Assembly (NCBI RefSeq): GCF_030052815.1
Contig: NC_079504.1
Coordinates: forward strand, 86,788,703-86,852,702
Source: Hevea brasiliensis
Taxonomy: Eukaryota > Streptophyta > Magnoliopsida > Malpighiales > Euphorbiaceae
Length of the DNA: 64,000 nt
Direction: 5' to 3'
Every line of letters starts with the position of its first letter. Positions within the stretch are counted from its first letter, which is position 1. Of the stretch, positions 1 to 10,828 are shown one piece after another. The notes under the pieces were generated by a model. The model was not told the origin of the DNA and made no database searches. It saw nothing but the letters and a program-made list of their open reading frames with translations. Both the position numbers and the translations under genes were made by a program.

Positions 1-179
1 GAAATATTGTCACTCATATTCTTAACAACTTAAGAATAATATTTCTAACAAAATATCAATGGACCTTTTCTATTACACATAAATATATTATGTAAACGGA
101 AAAGTGGAAATGCCTTTTATTAATAAAAATATGTACAAGATACATACTAAATGATATGCTCTAGGGCATACTACTAACA
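1..179 (-). repeat. Copia-A 3' LTR, first 179 bp
   Basis: On the minus strand the LTR starts TGTTAGTAGTATGCCC just after a purine tract. The 179 bp match the start of the Copia-A 5' LTR (18831-19009) with very few differences. The rest lies left of the window. Confidence 0.93.
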
Positions 180-190
180 ATCTCCCACTA
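180..190 (-). other. Copia-A polypurine tract
   Basis: Minus-strand AGTGGGAGA immediately before the 3' LTR. It is the expected plus-strand primer for reverse transcription. The same tract precedes the Copia-B 3' LTR at 51051-51060. Confidence 0.75.
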
Positions 191-193
191 GCA

Positions 194-905
194 CTAGAGC
201 TATTCATTACAATATCTTAGACCTATCTTTTCAAGATGTCGGTCTAACTGAGCTTGTGACAAAGGCTTAGTGAATGGATCAGCTAGATTTTCAGCTGATA
301 CTATTGTCTGCATGGCTATATCGCCTTGCCCAACTATATCTCTAATAATGTCGTAGTGCCTTTCTATGTGTTTGGATTTCTAGTGAGACCTTGGTTCCTT
401 AGCCTGTATGACTACTCCATTGTTGTCACAGTGTAATGGAACTGTTGACTCAATGGAAGGAACTACTGTAAGTTCTGTCACGAGCTTCTTTATCCAAACA
501 GCTTTCTTTGCAGCATCTGATGCAGCAATATACTCAGCCTCTGTAATGGAATCTGCAGTCGTGCTCTGTTTGGAACTCTTCCAACTGACTGCACCTCCAT
601 TACAAATGAACACATATCCAGAGGTAGACTTTCTATCATCGATATCTGATTGGAAATCAGAATCAGTATAACCATCCAATTGTAAGTCTCCACCTCCATA
701 AATCAAGAATAAATCCTTAGTTCTTCTCAAGTACTTAAGGATATTCTTGTGACTATCGATGTTCCAAACCTGGATTGGATTGATACCTGCTAGTCAAACT
801 AACAGCATATGCGATATCCGGCCTAGTACACAACATTGCATATATTAAACTTCCAAAAGCCGAAGCATATGGAATCCTGGCCATCTTATCTCTTTCTTCA
901 GATGT
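194..905 (-). pseudogene. pol: Copia-A pol, RT C-terminus and RNase H (broken)
   Basis: End of the Copia polyprotein. RNase H degrades the RNA strand of the RNA/DNA hybrid. Visible motifs are KSTSGYVF, SWKSSKQ and TEAEYIAASDAAK, typical of Copia RNase H, with the C-terminal KHIERHY-like region. The longest open piece is 380-730. It breaks at the stop near 380 and by a frame change around 780-800. The final Trp codon of the NEWL end is TAG here, while Copia-B (51035-51046) keeps TGG. Upstream it continues from the RT ORF, which stops at 906 after a small deletion relative to Copia-B. Confidence 0.88.
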
Positions 906-3311
906 CTACATCTCTTTAGAAAGGTGGATACCATGTCTCACTGGTAACAATCCTCTCTTGGAACCAAGTATGTTAAACCTCTTTAACACCTTTTCCAAGT
1001 ATAGACTTTGGGATAAACCAATTATTCTTTTCACTCTATCTCTATAGATGCGAATCCCAAGAATATAGGTTGCCTCCCCTAAGTCTTTCATGGAGAATGT
1101 ATTTGACAACCATACTTTTATAGTCATCAACATACCTGTGTCATTACCCATCAACAGTATGTCATCCACATATAAGACAAGGAAAGTGATAGCACTGTCA
1201 CTAACCTTCTTATATACACATGGCTCATCCTCATTTTTTATAAAACCAAAGGATTTAATGGCTTCATCAAAACAGATGTTCCAACTCCTCGAAGCTTGTT
1301 TTAACCCATAAATTGATCGCTTTAGCTTGCATACCTTGTAACCATCTTGGGATTCAAAACCCCTGGGTTGTTCCATGAAAATGTTTTCTTCAATGTATCC
1401 ATTGAGAAAAGCTGTTTTGACATCCATCTGCCAAATCTCATAATCATAGTATGCAGCTATTGCTAATAAAATCCTAATTGATTTAAGCATGGCAACAGGC
1501 GGGAAAGTCTCCTCATAGTCGATTCCTTGCCTTTGGCGAAACCCTTTCGCTACTAGCCTTCCCTTATAGGTCTCTACCTTTCCATCAGAACCAATTTTCT
1601 GCTTGAAAACCCATTTGTTCCCTATAGGTACAATACCTTCAGGTGGGTCAACAAGATCCCAAACTTGATTCTTATACATGGAATCAATCTCGGATTTCAT
1701 AGCATCAATCCATTTTGAAGAGTCTATATCTGATATAGCTTCTTCATAAGTAAGTGGATCATCTCCATGATCTACTTCTTCATGAGTAGACAACTCTTGT
1801 TCTTCTTCATGAAGAAAACCATATCTCACTGGTGGGTGAGATACCCTGGTTGTTCTACGAGGAACAGCTGTAGATGTTTCATCAACGGGTATTGGCTGAC
1901 TAGATGGATCTATATCCATCTGATTTGTTGGTTGGTTAGAATTCTCCAATTCTAACTCTATTTGCCTTCCTTGGCCTCCTTCTTGAACAAACTGTTGTTC
2001 AAGAAATGTGGCATCTCTACTTATCACAACCTTTTGTGAAGTAAGCAAATAAAAATAATATCCAAAACTATCTTTTAGATATCCAATAAATCGACCTTTT
2101 TCTGATCTGGTCTCCAATTTATCAGTGTTCAGGATTTTGATATAAGCTAAACAACCCCAAATCTTAACATGCTTAAGACTTGGTTTTCTTCCATGCCATA
2201 TCTCATAAGGTGTGGAAGAAACTGATTTTGATGGAATCCTATTCAGAATATACAAAGCTGATTCTAATGCAAATCCCCAAAAGGAGATTGGCATATCAGT
2301 ATAGCTCATCATCCTACATACCATATCCAATAGGGTACAATTTCTCTTTTCAGATACACCATTCAGTTGTGGCGTTCCTGGAGGAGTCAGCTGAGAAACA
2401 ATGCCATGCTCTATCAAGTATTCATCAAATTCAATACTCAAATATTCACCTCCACGATCTGATCGAAGAGCTTTAATACTCTTTCCTGTTTGATTTTCTA
2501 CTTCAGATTTAAATTCTTTGAACTTTTCAAAAGATTCATGTTTGTATTTCATCAAATACAAATACCCAAATCTTGATTTATCATCAGTAAAGGTAATAAA
2601 ATAATGAAAGCCTCCTCTAGCCATTTCTTTAAATGGACCACATACATCACTATGTATTAGCTCCAAAATATTTTCAGCTCTTAGCCCTTGTCCAACAAAG
2701 GGTGATCTAGTCATTTTGCCCTGAAAGCAAGATTCACAAGTTGGAGTAGGCTCAGAGCCCAATGAGGATAGAATCCCCATTTTCTCCAGTTTTGCACTCC
2801 TATCTTCTGCAACATGACATAACCTTAAGTGCCAAATATATTTTGAACTTGAGTTGGTTTTCACCATGTCATTGCATTCTTTTAGATCACTTGCATTCAA
2901 TTTGTGTTTGTCATTATTATCCAAATAATAAAGACCATCATTCATATAACCCGAACCAACATATTTATTTCCAAAATAAATATTGCAAACATCATCTGTG
3001 AACTGAAATTCATAGCCATTTCTAGTCAAACTAGATATAGAAATGATGTTCTTAAAAGCATCAGGTACATATAAAATATTATCCAAACACAAAACATGTC
3101 CAAACATGTAAAAAGATTTAGATCCTATGGCTAAAGCTTCAACAGTTGAGCCATTGCCAATCCGAACTCTAATATCTTGAGAACGCAAGCTGCTACTATT
3201 TGCTAGTTCCTGCATATCATTAGAAATGTGAGAATTGGCACCAGTATCTAAAACCCAAGCTGTAAATGAACTATGAGTATCATCAGAATCTAAATAACAA
3301 CATATGGACAT
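906..3311 (-). pseudogene. pol: Copia-A pol: protease, integrase, reverse transcriptase (801-aa open frame)
   Basis: The longest open frame in the window and the best preserved Pol here. Aspartic protease motif DTG lies at residues 22-24, followed by a GAG-pre-integrase zinc-binding segment near residue 160 (WHLRLCH ... CESC). The integrase core has Asp near 220 (HSDVCGPF), D285 (SDRGGE) and E321 (GVSEKR), which is exact D-35-E spacing. RT shows QMDVKTAFLNG and the catalytic YVDD at residues 715-718. The printed start is only a Met in the Gag-to-protease stretch. A one-base insertion just upstream (aaggg against aagg in Copia-B) shifts the frame away from Gag. The frame ends at a TAG where Copia-B reads on, so RNase H is cut off. 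Confidence 0.93.
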
Positions 3312-3621
3312 ACCTTCCGAAGGTGTATCCTTCTTGTCCCTTCAGAGAAGCAAGATACTCTGGGCAATTCCTTTTCCAGTGCCCATCCTTTTGGCAATGG
3401 AAACACTTTCCTTTGCCTCCATCAGCTTTAGTCTTCCTTTTCTGTTTAGCTATTTTCTTGGAAGGACCAGGAATCTAAAGTTTCTTTTTTTTATTGCCCT
3501 TCTTCTTGTTGGACTTTCCAGCAGAAGAAGATGCAACCAAAGCTACCTCTTTTCCTTTATTGCCTGGCATATTCTTTTGGGCAATAACCAGCATGTTGAG
3601 TAAACCAGCTAATTTGCATTC
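3312..3621 (-). pseudogene. gag: Copia-A gag C-terminus with zinc knuckle (frame broken)
   Basis: Continues gag after a premature stop. Comparison with Copia-B shows a Lys-rich stretch and then a CX2CX4HX4C zinc knuckle (CFHCQKDGHWKRNC) that would bind genomic RNA. Two CAG codons read TAG in this copy (near 3624 and 3476), and one inserted G near 3342 shifts the frame before the protease. All three defects are specific to Copia-A. Confidence 0.8.
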
Positions 3622-4176
3622 CTATTTAGTCATATGAAAATTTGTCACAAAATTCCCAAAAGACTCAGGAAGAGACTGAAGGATCAAATCCGTCTGTAGT
3701 TGGAAATCCATGTTGAAGTCAAGATGTTCCAACTGCTCAATCAGCCGAATCATCTTGTGGACATGAACCCCAACATTCTGTCCCTCAGACATCCTCATAC
3801 GGAATAGCTGTCTAGATATCTCATACCTAGTATTCCTGCTGTACTCACCATACAACTCTTGTAGGTGAAGGAGGATCTCACTCGCACTCTGCATGTTCTC
3901 ATGTTGCTTCTGTAACTCATTACTCATGGAAGCAAGCATGTAACACTTAGCTCTCATATCATGCTCCTTCCACTTGTCCAAAGTTTCATGTTCCTCTTGT
4001 GTGGCCTCTGGAGGTAAGGGACCAGGAACATTTGAATCTAGAACATATCCTATATGTTCAAGGTTCAGGACAAGTTTCAAATTTCTTAGCCAATCAGACA
4101 GATTAGGTCCTGTCAACCTATTGTGATCAAGTATGCTTGCAAGGATATTGGACGGTGGTGGTTGTTTTATGCTCAT
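3622..4176 (-). pseudogene. gag: Copia-A gag N-terminal part
   Basis: Capsid-like half of Gag, which forms the cytoplasmic particle that packages element RNA. It is about 185 aa from the ATG at 4176 (MSIKQPPPSN). NRLTGPNLSDWLRNLKL near the start and LLHLQELYGEYS further on are typical of plant Copia Gag. It ends at HMTK followed by TAG, where Copia-B has CAG. The region before the ATG looks like a splice acceptor (tttctgcag), but I have no proof of splicing. This segment is deleted from Copia-B. Confidence 0.85.
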
Positions 4177-5356
4177 TTTTATCAAAAAATTAACTGCAGA
4201 AAATAACCAGATTAATTAGTAAATGTATCATGTAATTTAACCAAAATGGTTATGGTCTTTTAATCAAATTGGTCCTCCCACTAACTTAGCGAATCCTACA
4301 CTTCCAAAGTAGAAAACGGAAATCCTAGTTGGATGGATTTCTAGTGGGTGATTGAATTCTTATAATTCTATTGATCATCCTCAAGTACATCCGTTATTGA
4401 AATTACAATAAACTATAAGTGAGCAACTCCTTGCCCATCACATCTCATGTGAGGTTCAATCCTTTACCTAGCCCCTAATGCTCAAAATCTCAGGTACATC
4501 CATTATTGACTTATCTTGCATTAGTTAAGTTGATCCCATTGAGCCAGTAATTATGCAAATAATTTTAATGTCCTCAGGTACATCCAATATTAGCCACCAA
4601 ACCATTTACATATTTATAACATCTCATGCTTAACAATTATTCTTAAGAAAATCTCTTAAATTAATTGCATCTTATGCAAATATTTAAAATTTCTTAAAAT
4701 AATTGCCCCAATGGAAGGCCTATGTTATAATTACTTTAATTATAGCATTTCCAACTTAATCATTTGTTTGGAAGATTTTATAGTCATCCTAATTACTATT
4801 AAGGTCTCACTTTGCACACTATCCAATTAGCATGCATATATCATATAATAGCATACATTCCCATACATCTCATGCATTCATGGATAAGTAATAAATATGG
4901 TATGATCATGGACTTTCTAAGGGATTCAATTCTGAGCCACAAAGAATTGAATCAGGGAATTCCTAGGTGCATTTCATTCATTCATTTTACAAGAGTTGCT
5001 GAAGGAGTACATAATCAATATTTGATCTTGAATTCCTCTCACTGGTCCCACCAATGCTCTTGACCTCCTTGAACTTCTTGCAATCCAATTACATAATAAT
5101 CCTTGGCATACCAAGGCGAATTTACAAGAACTTAAATAAATGAAATTACAACCCAAAATTATTACAACCTTAATAATACATGCCCAAAATAAATTAAAAT
5201 TAATTAATTAATTTACAATCCCAAAGAAACATAAAAGAAATAAATCCAATCACATTGGTCTTTTATAGTCCATGATCTTCCATCATGCATATCACTATTT
5301 AACAATTAAATAAAATATACATACTTAAATTAAATTGAATATCTCATATTCAACTT

Positions 5357-5700
5357 AAAAATTTAGATTTGAATATGATTCAAATAAATTTAAAAATTCA
5401 TATTTGAATCTCATTCAAACAAATTTAAAAATTCAGATTTGAATCACATTCAAACAACTTTAAAAATTCAGATTTGAATCACATTCAAACGTTTTTTAAA
5501 AAATCATATTTGAACCACATTCAAACATTTTTTAAAAAATCAGATCTGAATTTTATTCAATCAATTTTAAAAAAATCAGATTTAAATATGATTCAAACAA
5601 CTTTAAAAATTCAGATTTGAATCACATTCAAACAACTTTTAAAATTCAGATTTGAATCACATTCAAACAATTTTTAAAATTCTGATTTGAATCATAATTT
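5357..5700 (-). repeat. Tandem repeat, 34-35 bp unit, about 9-10 copies
   Basis: Imperfect direct repeats with the plus-strand core TTCAGATTTGAATCACATTC, separated by runs of T and A. The same array occurs in the Copia-B leader at 28262-28605, in the same place relative to the short ORF and primer site, so it belongs to the element rather than to a chance expansion. Confidence 0.9.
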
Positions 5701-5740
5701 AATTGTGTGATTAAAATTACTAATTAAACACTTTAATTAG

Positions 5741-5896
5741 TCAAAGAATAGGCCTTAGATCATACAATAATTGCAGAATTAAAAGCCAAACCTTGAACCA
5801 CCCATGGTAGCCAAACCATGCGCACCATTGATGGTGTTTTTTTTTAAAGTATGCCGCCACCTTGCTTTGCAACCAGCAATGATCTTTTGATCTCAT
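5741..5896 (-). CDS. Short conserved ORF in Copia leader (51 codons, unknown function)
   Basis: An ATG (5896-5894) opens a 51-codon frame ending TGA at 5743-5741. The product is Trp-rich and basic near its start (MRSKDH, WLQSKVAAYFKK) with a hydrophobic end (WLLILQLLYDL). Copia-B keeps the same frame at 28064-28219 with the same length. The differences I see are three silent changes and two replacements (Cys/Tyr at residue 7, Lys/Glu at residue 20). It lies about 55 bp after the primer site and more than 1.5 kb before gag, so it could be an upstream ORF that limits gag translation. I recognise no protein family. Confidence 0.4.
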   Translation of the reverse strand: MRSKDHCWLQSKVAAYFKKKHHQWCAWFGYHGWFKVWLLILQLLYDLRPIL

Positions 5897-5949
5897 GATC
5901 AAACACACAATTAAATCATATAATCAACAATCTAAATGGCAAATATAGT

Positions 5950-5962
5950 GGCTCTGATATCA
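5950..5962 (-). other. Copia-A primer binding site (initiator tRNA-Met type)
   Basis: Minus strand TGATATCAGAGCC lies two bases after the 5' LTR. It matches the usual plant iMet site TGGTATCAGAGC with one G-to-A change at position 3. Confidence 0.8.
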
Positions 5963-5964
5963 AT

Positions 5965-6789
5965 TGAAGGAACGGAAGCGTGAAAAACACAAGTTTATAC
6001 CATTGAATTTAAAAATTTTCACCTAGGGTCACATGCATCATGCAAGATTTATTATTATCTATTTGATTTCAATGACAAACAATATATTAAAACTCTTTTA
6101 ATATGTTTTTGGATATGTATTTGCCATTTAAGATTTTAAAATTAATCAGATTAATTTTAGAACCCTAGATTAAATCAAGAACGATTACACTAACCTCTTG
6201 ATGCACTGCAGCATGTCTGCGCCTTTGAGATTCATCTTCAGGACACCAGATGTTGTCCCTCTCTTGTGCACACCAAGAACACCTATGGCAGCCCTTGAAC
6301 AACTTCTAAAGCCTTTTCTATTAATTAGAAATTCAAGTTCTGCCATTTAAGAGATTAGAGATGTAAACAGGACACTAGAAACAATTTCTAGTGTTCTTAA
6401 TTCAAGAGATTGATGGCTAATCTCTTTGAATTGATGAGAGATGAAGAAGAATAGATGAAAAGCCTCAAAGTGGCATGACAAAGGAGAGGAGTGGCTACTA
6501 GTTATTTTTCTTTTCATAACCACACTTAAATAGCTAGGTTAACACATTAAACCCTTGCCACATGTCACCCTTTGATTAGCCCTAGGTTTAAGTGACCCAA
6601 TCACATTGTGCCAAGTGTCAAACCTATATTTAATCTTGATTTTAATCATCTTACATGATTAAAAAACATTTGGCAAGCTTACGTGTAATCCCATGTGTCA
6701 CCATTTCATGGTGCCACGTGTCACACTGTGAAATGACCAAAATGCCCCTGTGTCTTAATTTTGAGTTCTTAATCCAAAATAATTATTTT
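5965..6789 (-). repeat. Copia-A 5' LTR, 3' portion
   Basis: The last 825 bp of the 5' LTR (it ends GTTCCTTCA on the minus strand at 5965). It holds the likely promoter part, including a CACGTG box near 6714 and the leader start. Gypsy-1 interrupts it at 6790, and it resumes at 17754. Bases 6785-6789 (ATTTT) are the Gypsy-1 target duplication. Confidence 0.92.
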
Positions 6790-7322
6790 TGTAACACCCT
6801 CCCGGTAGCAACTCCGTACATTCTCTTTATTCGGTGGTAGTGTCGGTCAGACTAGAACGTCCGGAAAAATATTTAAACTAAAGTCGAAACCATAATTAAC
6901 TCAAATATTAATAAGAAAAAATTAATAAAAATTTTAGAAATAAAATACAACCAAGTTAAGCAATGGTGCCTAGCGATGGGTAACCCAGAGAGAAGTTGCG
7001 GTTCTCGCAACTAGGAGCCCTAGACCTGGGGGAAAATTATAAAATAATTTTTGGGACTCCAGAGAAGGGTTACTGAAGCTCCTATGGCATTAGAATTCCA
7101 AGAAAATACCTAGAAAAATTTTTCAATCGGTACAAACAATTTTGACCCGTTAAGCCAAACGGAGGGCATTTTGGTCATTTCGCCTTCAGAGGTTATTTTT
7201 GGCCGACTTGTCCAGTTGAGTAAATAATTAATATGACATAAAATATGAATAAACATTACTAGAAATTAAATTGAAAATGAGTAGTGAAGAAAAGAAAAGA
7301 AAATGAGGAAAAAGGCTTATTT

Positions 7323-7343
7323 ATGACATCATGATGATGTCAT
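7323..7343. promoter_or_regulatory. 21-bp palindrome in Gypsy LTR, possible bZIP-type element
   Basis: ATGACATCAT, one spacer base, then its exact complement. Perfect copies lie at 22621-22641, 57880-57900, 35690-35710 and 46987-47007, and one with a single mismatch at 15206-15226. The spacer base varies (G, T or C) while the arms stay fixed. The half-site TGACATCA resembles bZIP/TGA factor targets. It is followed here by an ACCAAT box (7356) and a TATTTAA stretch (7364), so a promoter role is plausible but inferred. Confidence 0.45.
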
Positions 7344-9225
7344 TTAAAAGCTATAACCAATCATATTTAAACAACCTATTAACTAACAAATAAAAGAGAT
7401 AAACAAGACCAAAAAAAGACCAAAAGCTAGCAGCCTTCTTCCTCCCCAAAAACCAGCCGAAACCCTTGCATGCCCAAAACCTCCATTGACAACTTCAAGC
7501 AAACTCCATTTCCCTCTTCATTTCACCATAAACCCTAGACACCTTTCACTAAAATTTATCCTTGCACCTTGCATAACCTTTTGGCAGCCAAGAAAAGGAA
7601 AGGAAGTGAAGTTTTGAGCTTGGGAAAAATCTGCCTACAAGAGGTTAGTGCACCTATCTACTTAAAACTTTTAATTTCCATGTTAGTAACTTGAATTGAG
7701 TAAGAATTTGTAACTTAAATGAACAAAAATTATGTGATACATACTATGGATTTCGGCAGCCCTATTGAAGGAATAGGAATGAGTATTTTTGATGAACTTG
7801 GAGTGAACTAGAAATCATGTTTGAAGTTTATAAACATAAGAATAATGAATTAGTAGCTAACTAAGGTAAATTGTGTAAACCATGAATTTGAACTAGGGTT
7901 TTGGGAGTAAAATGTGGACTTGGCTTATGAAATGGTTAAAGAACATTCTAATGGTCAAGTAGTGACCATTTGAGGTAATTTGACCATAAATTGGACTGAA
8001 ATATGGCATGGCAAAGTGGAATGGTAGGCTGCCTAGGGACAGCAGTAATGGTGGCTGTGATTCCAGCCCACTTAGACGGCCATAACTTTGGCTGTGTTGG
8101 TCCAATTGGTGTTTGGCCAATTGGACATGAAACTAGGCTTATAATGGCACATTTTTGCTGAAGAAACCATGCCCAAAAGACCAAAGCAAGTGGACCAAAA
8201 GTTGGCCCCAATCCGGATACCCTGCAACAGCACCTGCAGAAATGACCAAATGAATAGTAACTGTTCATTTGGCCATCACTCACTTTAGAGATGGTCAATT
8301 GACTTGAAATTTTTACAGAAACAAATTAAGACATAGACAAACAACTTTCATGAAGAAACCTACCCCAAATTATGACCAGAACCTAACCAAAATGGCAGTC
8401 ACAGTCACTGTTCATGGTACTATAGATTTGGTAATTCTGCAGTTTTGGCAATCCGGCCAGCTGTGGTTTTTGGACCATATCTGGAGCTACAAAACTCAAA
8501 ATGGAGTGATTCAAAAAAGGAAATTCAACTAGACAAAATAAGGAACAACTTTCATGTTTACCATTTCCTCAAATTCCCACTGCAACAGGGCCCAATGGAA
8601 CAGTAAATTTGGGTCACAAAAATTGAAAATTCTGCTCTCTAGGTTTTAGGTTTGGAAATGGATTTAGGGGTTAATTCCAACAAGTTTTAAATGCAAAATG
8701 TGGTATGTTGGGAGTGTCAAAACCAATATACCTATTTTCTATCCAAAAGTCAACATTTTTGTTGACCAATGGGGTGAATAGTGACACCAAAACTTGAAAT
8801 TCACAAATTGAAGAATTTAAAAGTTCCAAATGCCCTAGTATACCTAACAAGATTGGTTTGGATAGTTTGGCATGCCAATAGGGTTCAGTTAGCAGTACTG
8901 CGCATGGCAATATACCATTCTGTGATTTTATGGCTTTTAGCCATTCTGACCTTGCATTGAGATTTGGCCTTGTACTGATATTATTTACGACTTGTTAGGC
9001 GTTACATTACCTGGGAGATGCATATGTGACCGATGGTGTGACGGCGAGGTACTTGATACCCATGCGGTTACGTTTATCGATCCGATCGTCTAGTGTAGGT
9101 TACTTGGGAAACCAAATGAATGAAAGTGGACAAAGTTAATGATATACAAATTCAAAACAAATGAAACATATACATTCACTACATATTTATTTTCTTACTA
9201 TTTTTTTTATTTTATTATTGCACCA

Positions 9226-9243
9226 CTAAGCATTATTGTTTAG
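9226..9243 (+). other. Conserved stem-loop in the 3' third of the Gypsy LTR
   Basis: CTAAGCA, 4-base loop, TGTTTAG (one G-U pair). The equivalent in the other LTR (17116-17133) is a perfect 7-bp stem. Stems at the same LTR position occur in every Gypsy LTR that covers this region, with changing loops and a compensatory change in LTR D (60921-60937). It lies just before a conserved segment rich in CGCG. Confidence 0.55.
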
Positions 9244-9858
9244 CGCGTTGCTTTTGCCACGCGTAGGTTCTGGAGATACAGATCGTGAGCCCAGTAGACC
9301 TCAGACTGGGTGAGTCCATCCTGCGATTACGCACGATGTCCGTGTCACCTCAACCTGCGATTGCATTGGTAGGGCACTAAGTGTCATTTTGTCATTTTGT
9401 AACTAAATTTTTATTTTCTCATATGTATTTAGAATTATATAATATATTTTGATGTTCATGTAATTTATGAAAATTGTATTTGTGAATGGAAAAGTAAATA
9501 TATAATTGTGATTTATACTTGATTATCACATGTGATGGATGATTGAGAACTGAAATTGAGAAATGTTGTGGAGATTTTGATATTGGAGTTTGAGATGATG
9601 AGACATGAATATTGGAAGTGTTTTTCACGAGTTCAAGAAGCTGCTTTCTCCATTTTTAGCCTACTCTGCGGATTTTCTTTAAAATTTTCGGAACCTCAAA
9701 TAAATAATACTTTTGATAAATGGCTTAAATAAATTATATTTCATAAACTATATTCAAAATTATGATAAAAATTAATTAAGGTAAAATAGAGTGTGCCGGT
9801 ACACCGTGTGACATATCTTACTCGGATATCTTGTGGCGGGTAAGGGTGTCACATTTAG

Positions 9859-9870
9859 TGGTATCGAGCA
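9859..9870 (+). other. Gypsy-1 primer binding site
   Basis: TGGTATCGAGCA five bases after the 5' LTR. It matches the iMet site TGGTATCAGAGC except for one missing A. Gypsy-2, Gypsy-3 and element D carry the same site type. Confidence 0.8.
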
Positions 9871-9978
9871 TCGCTTTAGGCGTTTAGGCCTAGATTGAGT
9901 CCATACCATACATTGCATTTGTAAGAGTCGAGGTGATACTAATGCAGATCTGTTTGTCTTTCTTATTTTGAATAGGAT

Positions 9979-10828
9979 ATGGACCCTTCATCACAGCGAG
10001 CAGTCGAGGAGGAAGTGGAGAGTCATGCTCCACCTGCAGCGGTGAGGCGGGGTAGGGAGAACCTACTCCACCGGCTCAAGCGAGCACCTCGGCCTCCACA
10101 GGCCATGTTCCAACAAATGGCGATTTCTTTAGACAAATGGCGGGTAATGCCAAGCACCACCACCACCACCGGCTCCACAGTAAATCACACTGAAAGGCTA
10201 AGAAAGTTTGGAGCGGTGGACTTCTTGGCAAAGAGAAGATGATTACATTGCGGTAGAAAATTGGTTGAACAGAACAGGCAGAGTCCTAAAACAACTCCAC
10301 TGCACCCCAGAGCAAAATCTAGAAGCTGCTGTATCTCTACTGCAAGACGATGCATATGAATGGTGGGATACGGTGTCTAGTGAAGTGCAGCCAGAAGCTG
10401 TAACTTGGGACTTCTTTCTCTCCGAATTCAAGAAGAAATATGTGGGTACTGTATACCTAGAAGAGAGAAGAAGGGAATTCATTAATCTGAGGCAGAGACA
10501 ACTATCAGTGGCCGAATATGAGAAGGAATTTGTCCGATTGAGCCGCTATGGAAGGGAGATAGTCCCTAATGAAGCTGAAAGGTGCAAGAGATTTGAAGAG
10601 GGACTAAATGACAACATAAAGATCCAGCTCACTGCCTTGGGAATCACAAAATTTACCAAGTTAGTGGAAGCTGCAATAAAGGTTGAAAAAGTAAGAATCA
10701 GTGAGCAGACCAGAAGGGATAGACAGCAGAAGAGGGGACCAGGTCAGTCTAGTTCAGCTCTTGCATCTGGGAAGAAGTTCAAGGGTCCACCTGCACAGAG
10801 TTCAGGTCAACCACAAGGTCAGGGTTAG
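9979..10828 (+). pseudogene. gag: Gypsy-1 gag (two overlapping frames)
   Basis: Capsid-type Gag. The start ATG 9979 (MDPSSQRAVEEEVESHAPP) is shared with Gypsy-3 and Gypsy-2. The first frame (to 10242) has a damaged Pro-rich region, and the correct frame resumes at about 10208. The second piece shows the retrotransposon Gag core: AYEWWDTV, FKKKYV, ERRREFINLRQRQLSV and EYEKEFVRLSRYG. It then becomes basic (RRDRQQKRGPGQ). It stops at TAG 10826, where Gypsy-3 has CAG. Confidence 0.88.

Larger units (their letters stand above)
4177..5949 (-). other. Copia-A untranslated leader between primer site and gag
   Basis: About 1.77 kb without gag or pol coding. In transcription order it holds a short conserved ORF (5741-5896), a tandem repeat (5357-5700) and AT-rich sequence with stretches such as AATTAATTAATT. 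It is colinear with the Copia-B leader at 28011-29240. Such a long leader is unusual for Copia elements. Confidence 0.75.
6790..9853 (+). repeat. Gypsy-1 5' LTR (3,064 bp)
   Basis: Begins TGTAACACCCTCCCGG and ends GGTGTCACA. It contains a 21-bp palindrome (7323-7343), AATGGTCA...TGACCATT hairpins (about 7951-7971), a long hairpin (8244-8274) and a CTAAGCA stem-loop (9226-9243). No sense-strand protein is seen. Two antisense reading frames (7948-8298 and 8671-8910) recur in other LTRs of the family. Confidence 0.95.

Noticed and set aside
408..671. Opposite-strand frames over Copia and Gypsy coding (for example 408-671, 2180-2476, 12167-12457, 25271-25672)
   Set aside because: Mirror frames of conserved RT, RNase H or integrase codons, without motifs of their own.
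5357..5700. CRISPR-like regularly spaced repeats
   Set aside because: Units are contiguous and imperfect with no unique spacers, and they lie in a plant retrotransposon leader.
9921..9978. Possible leader intron before Gypsy gag (GTAAGA ... GAATAG before GATATG)
   Set aside because: Only about 55 bp, shorter than usual plant introns, and no reading frame depends on it.
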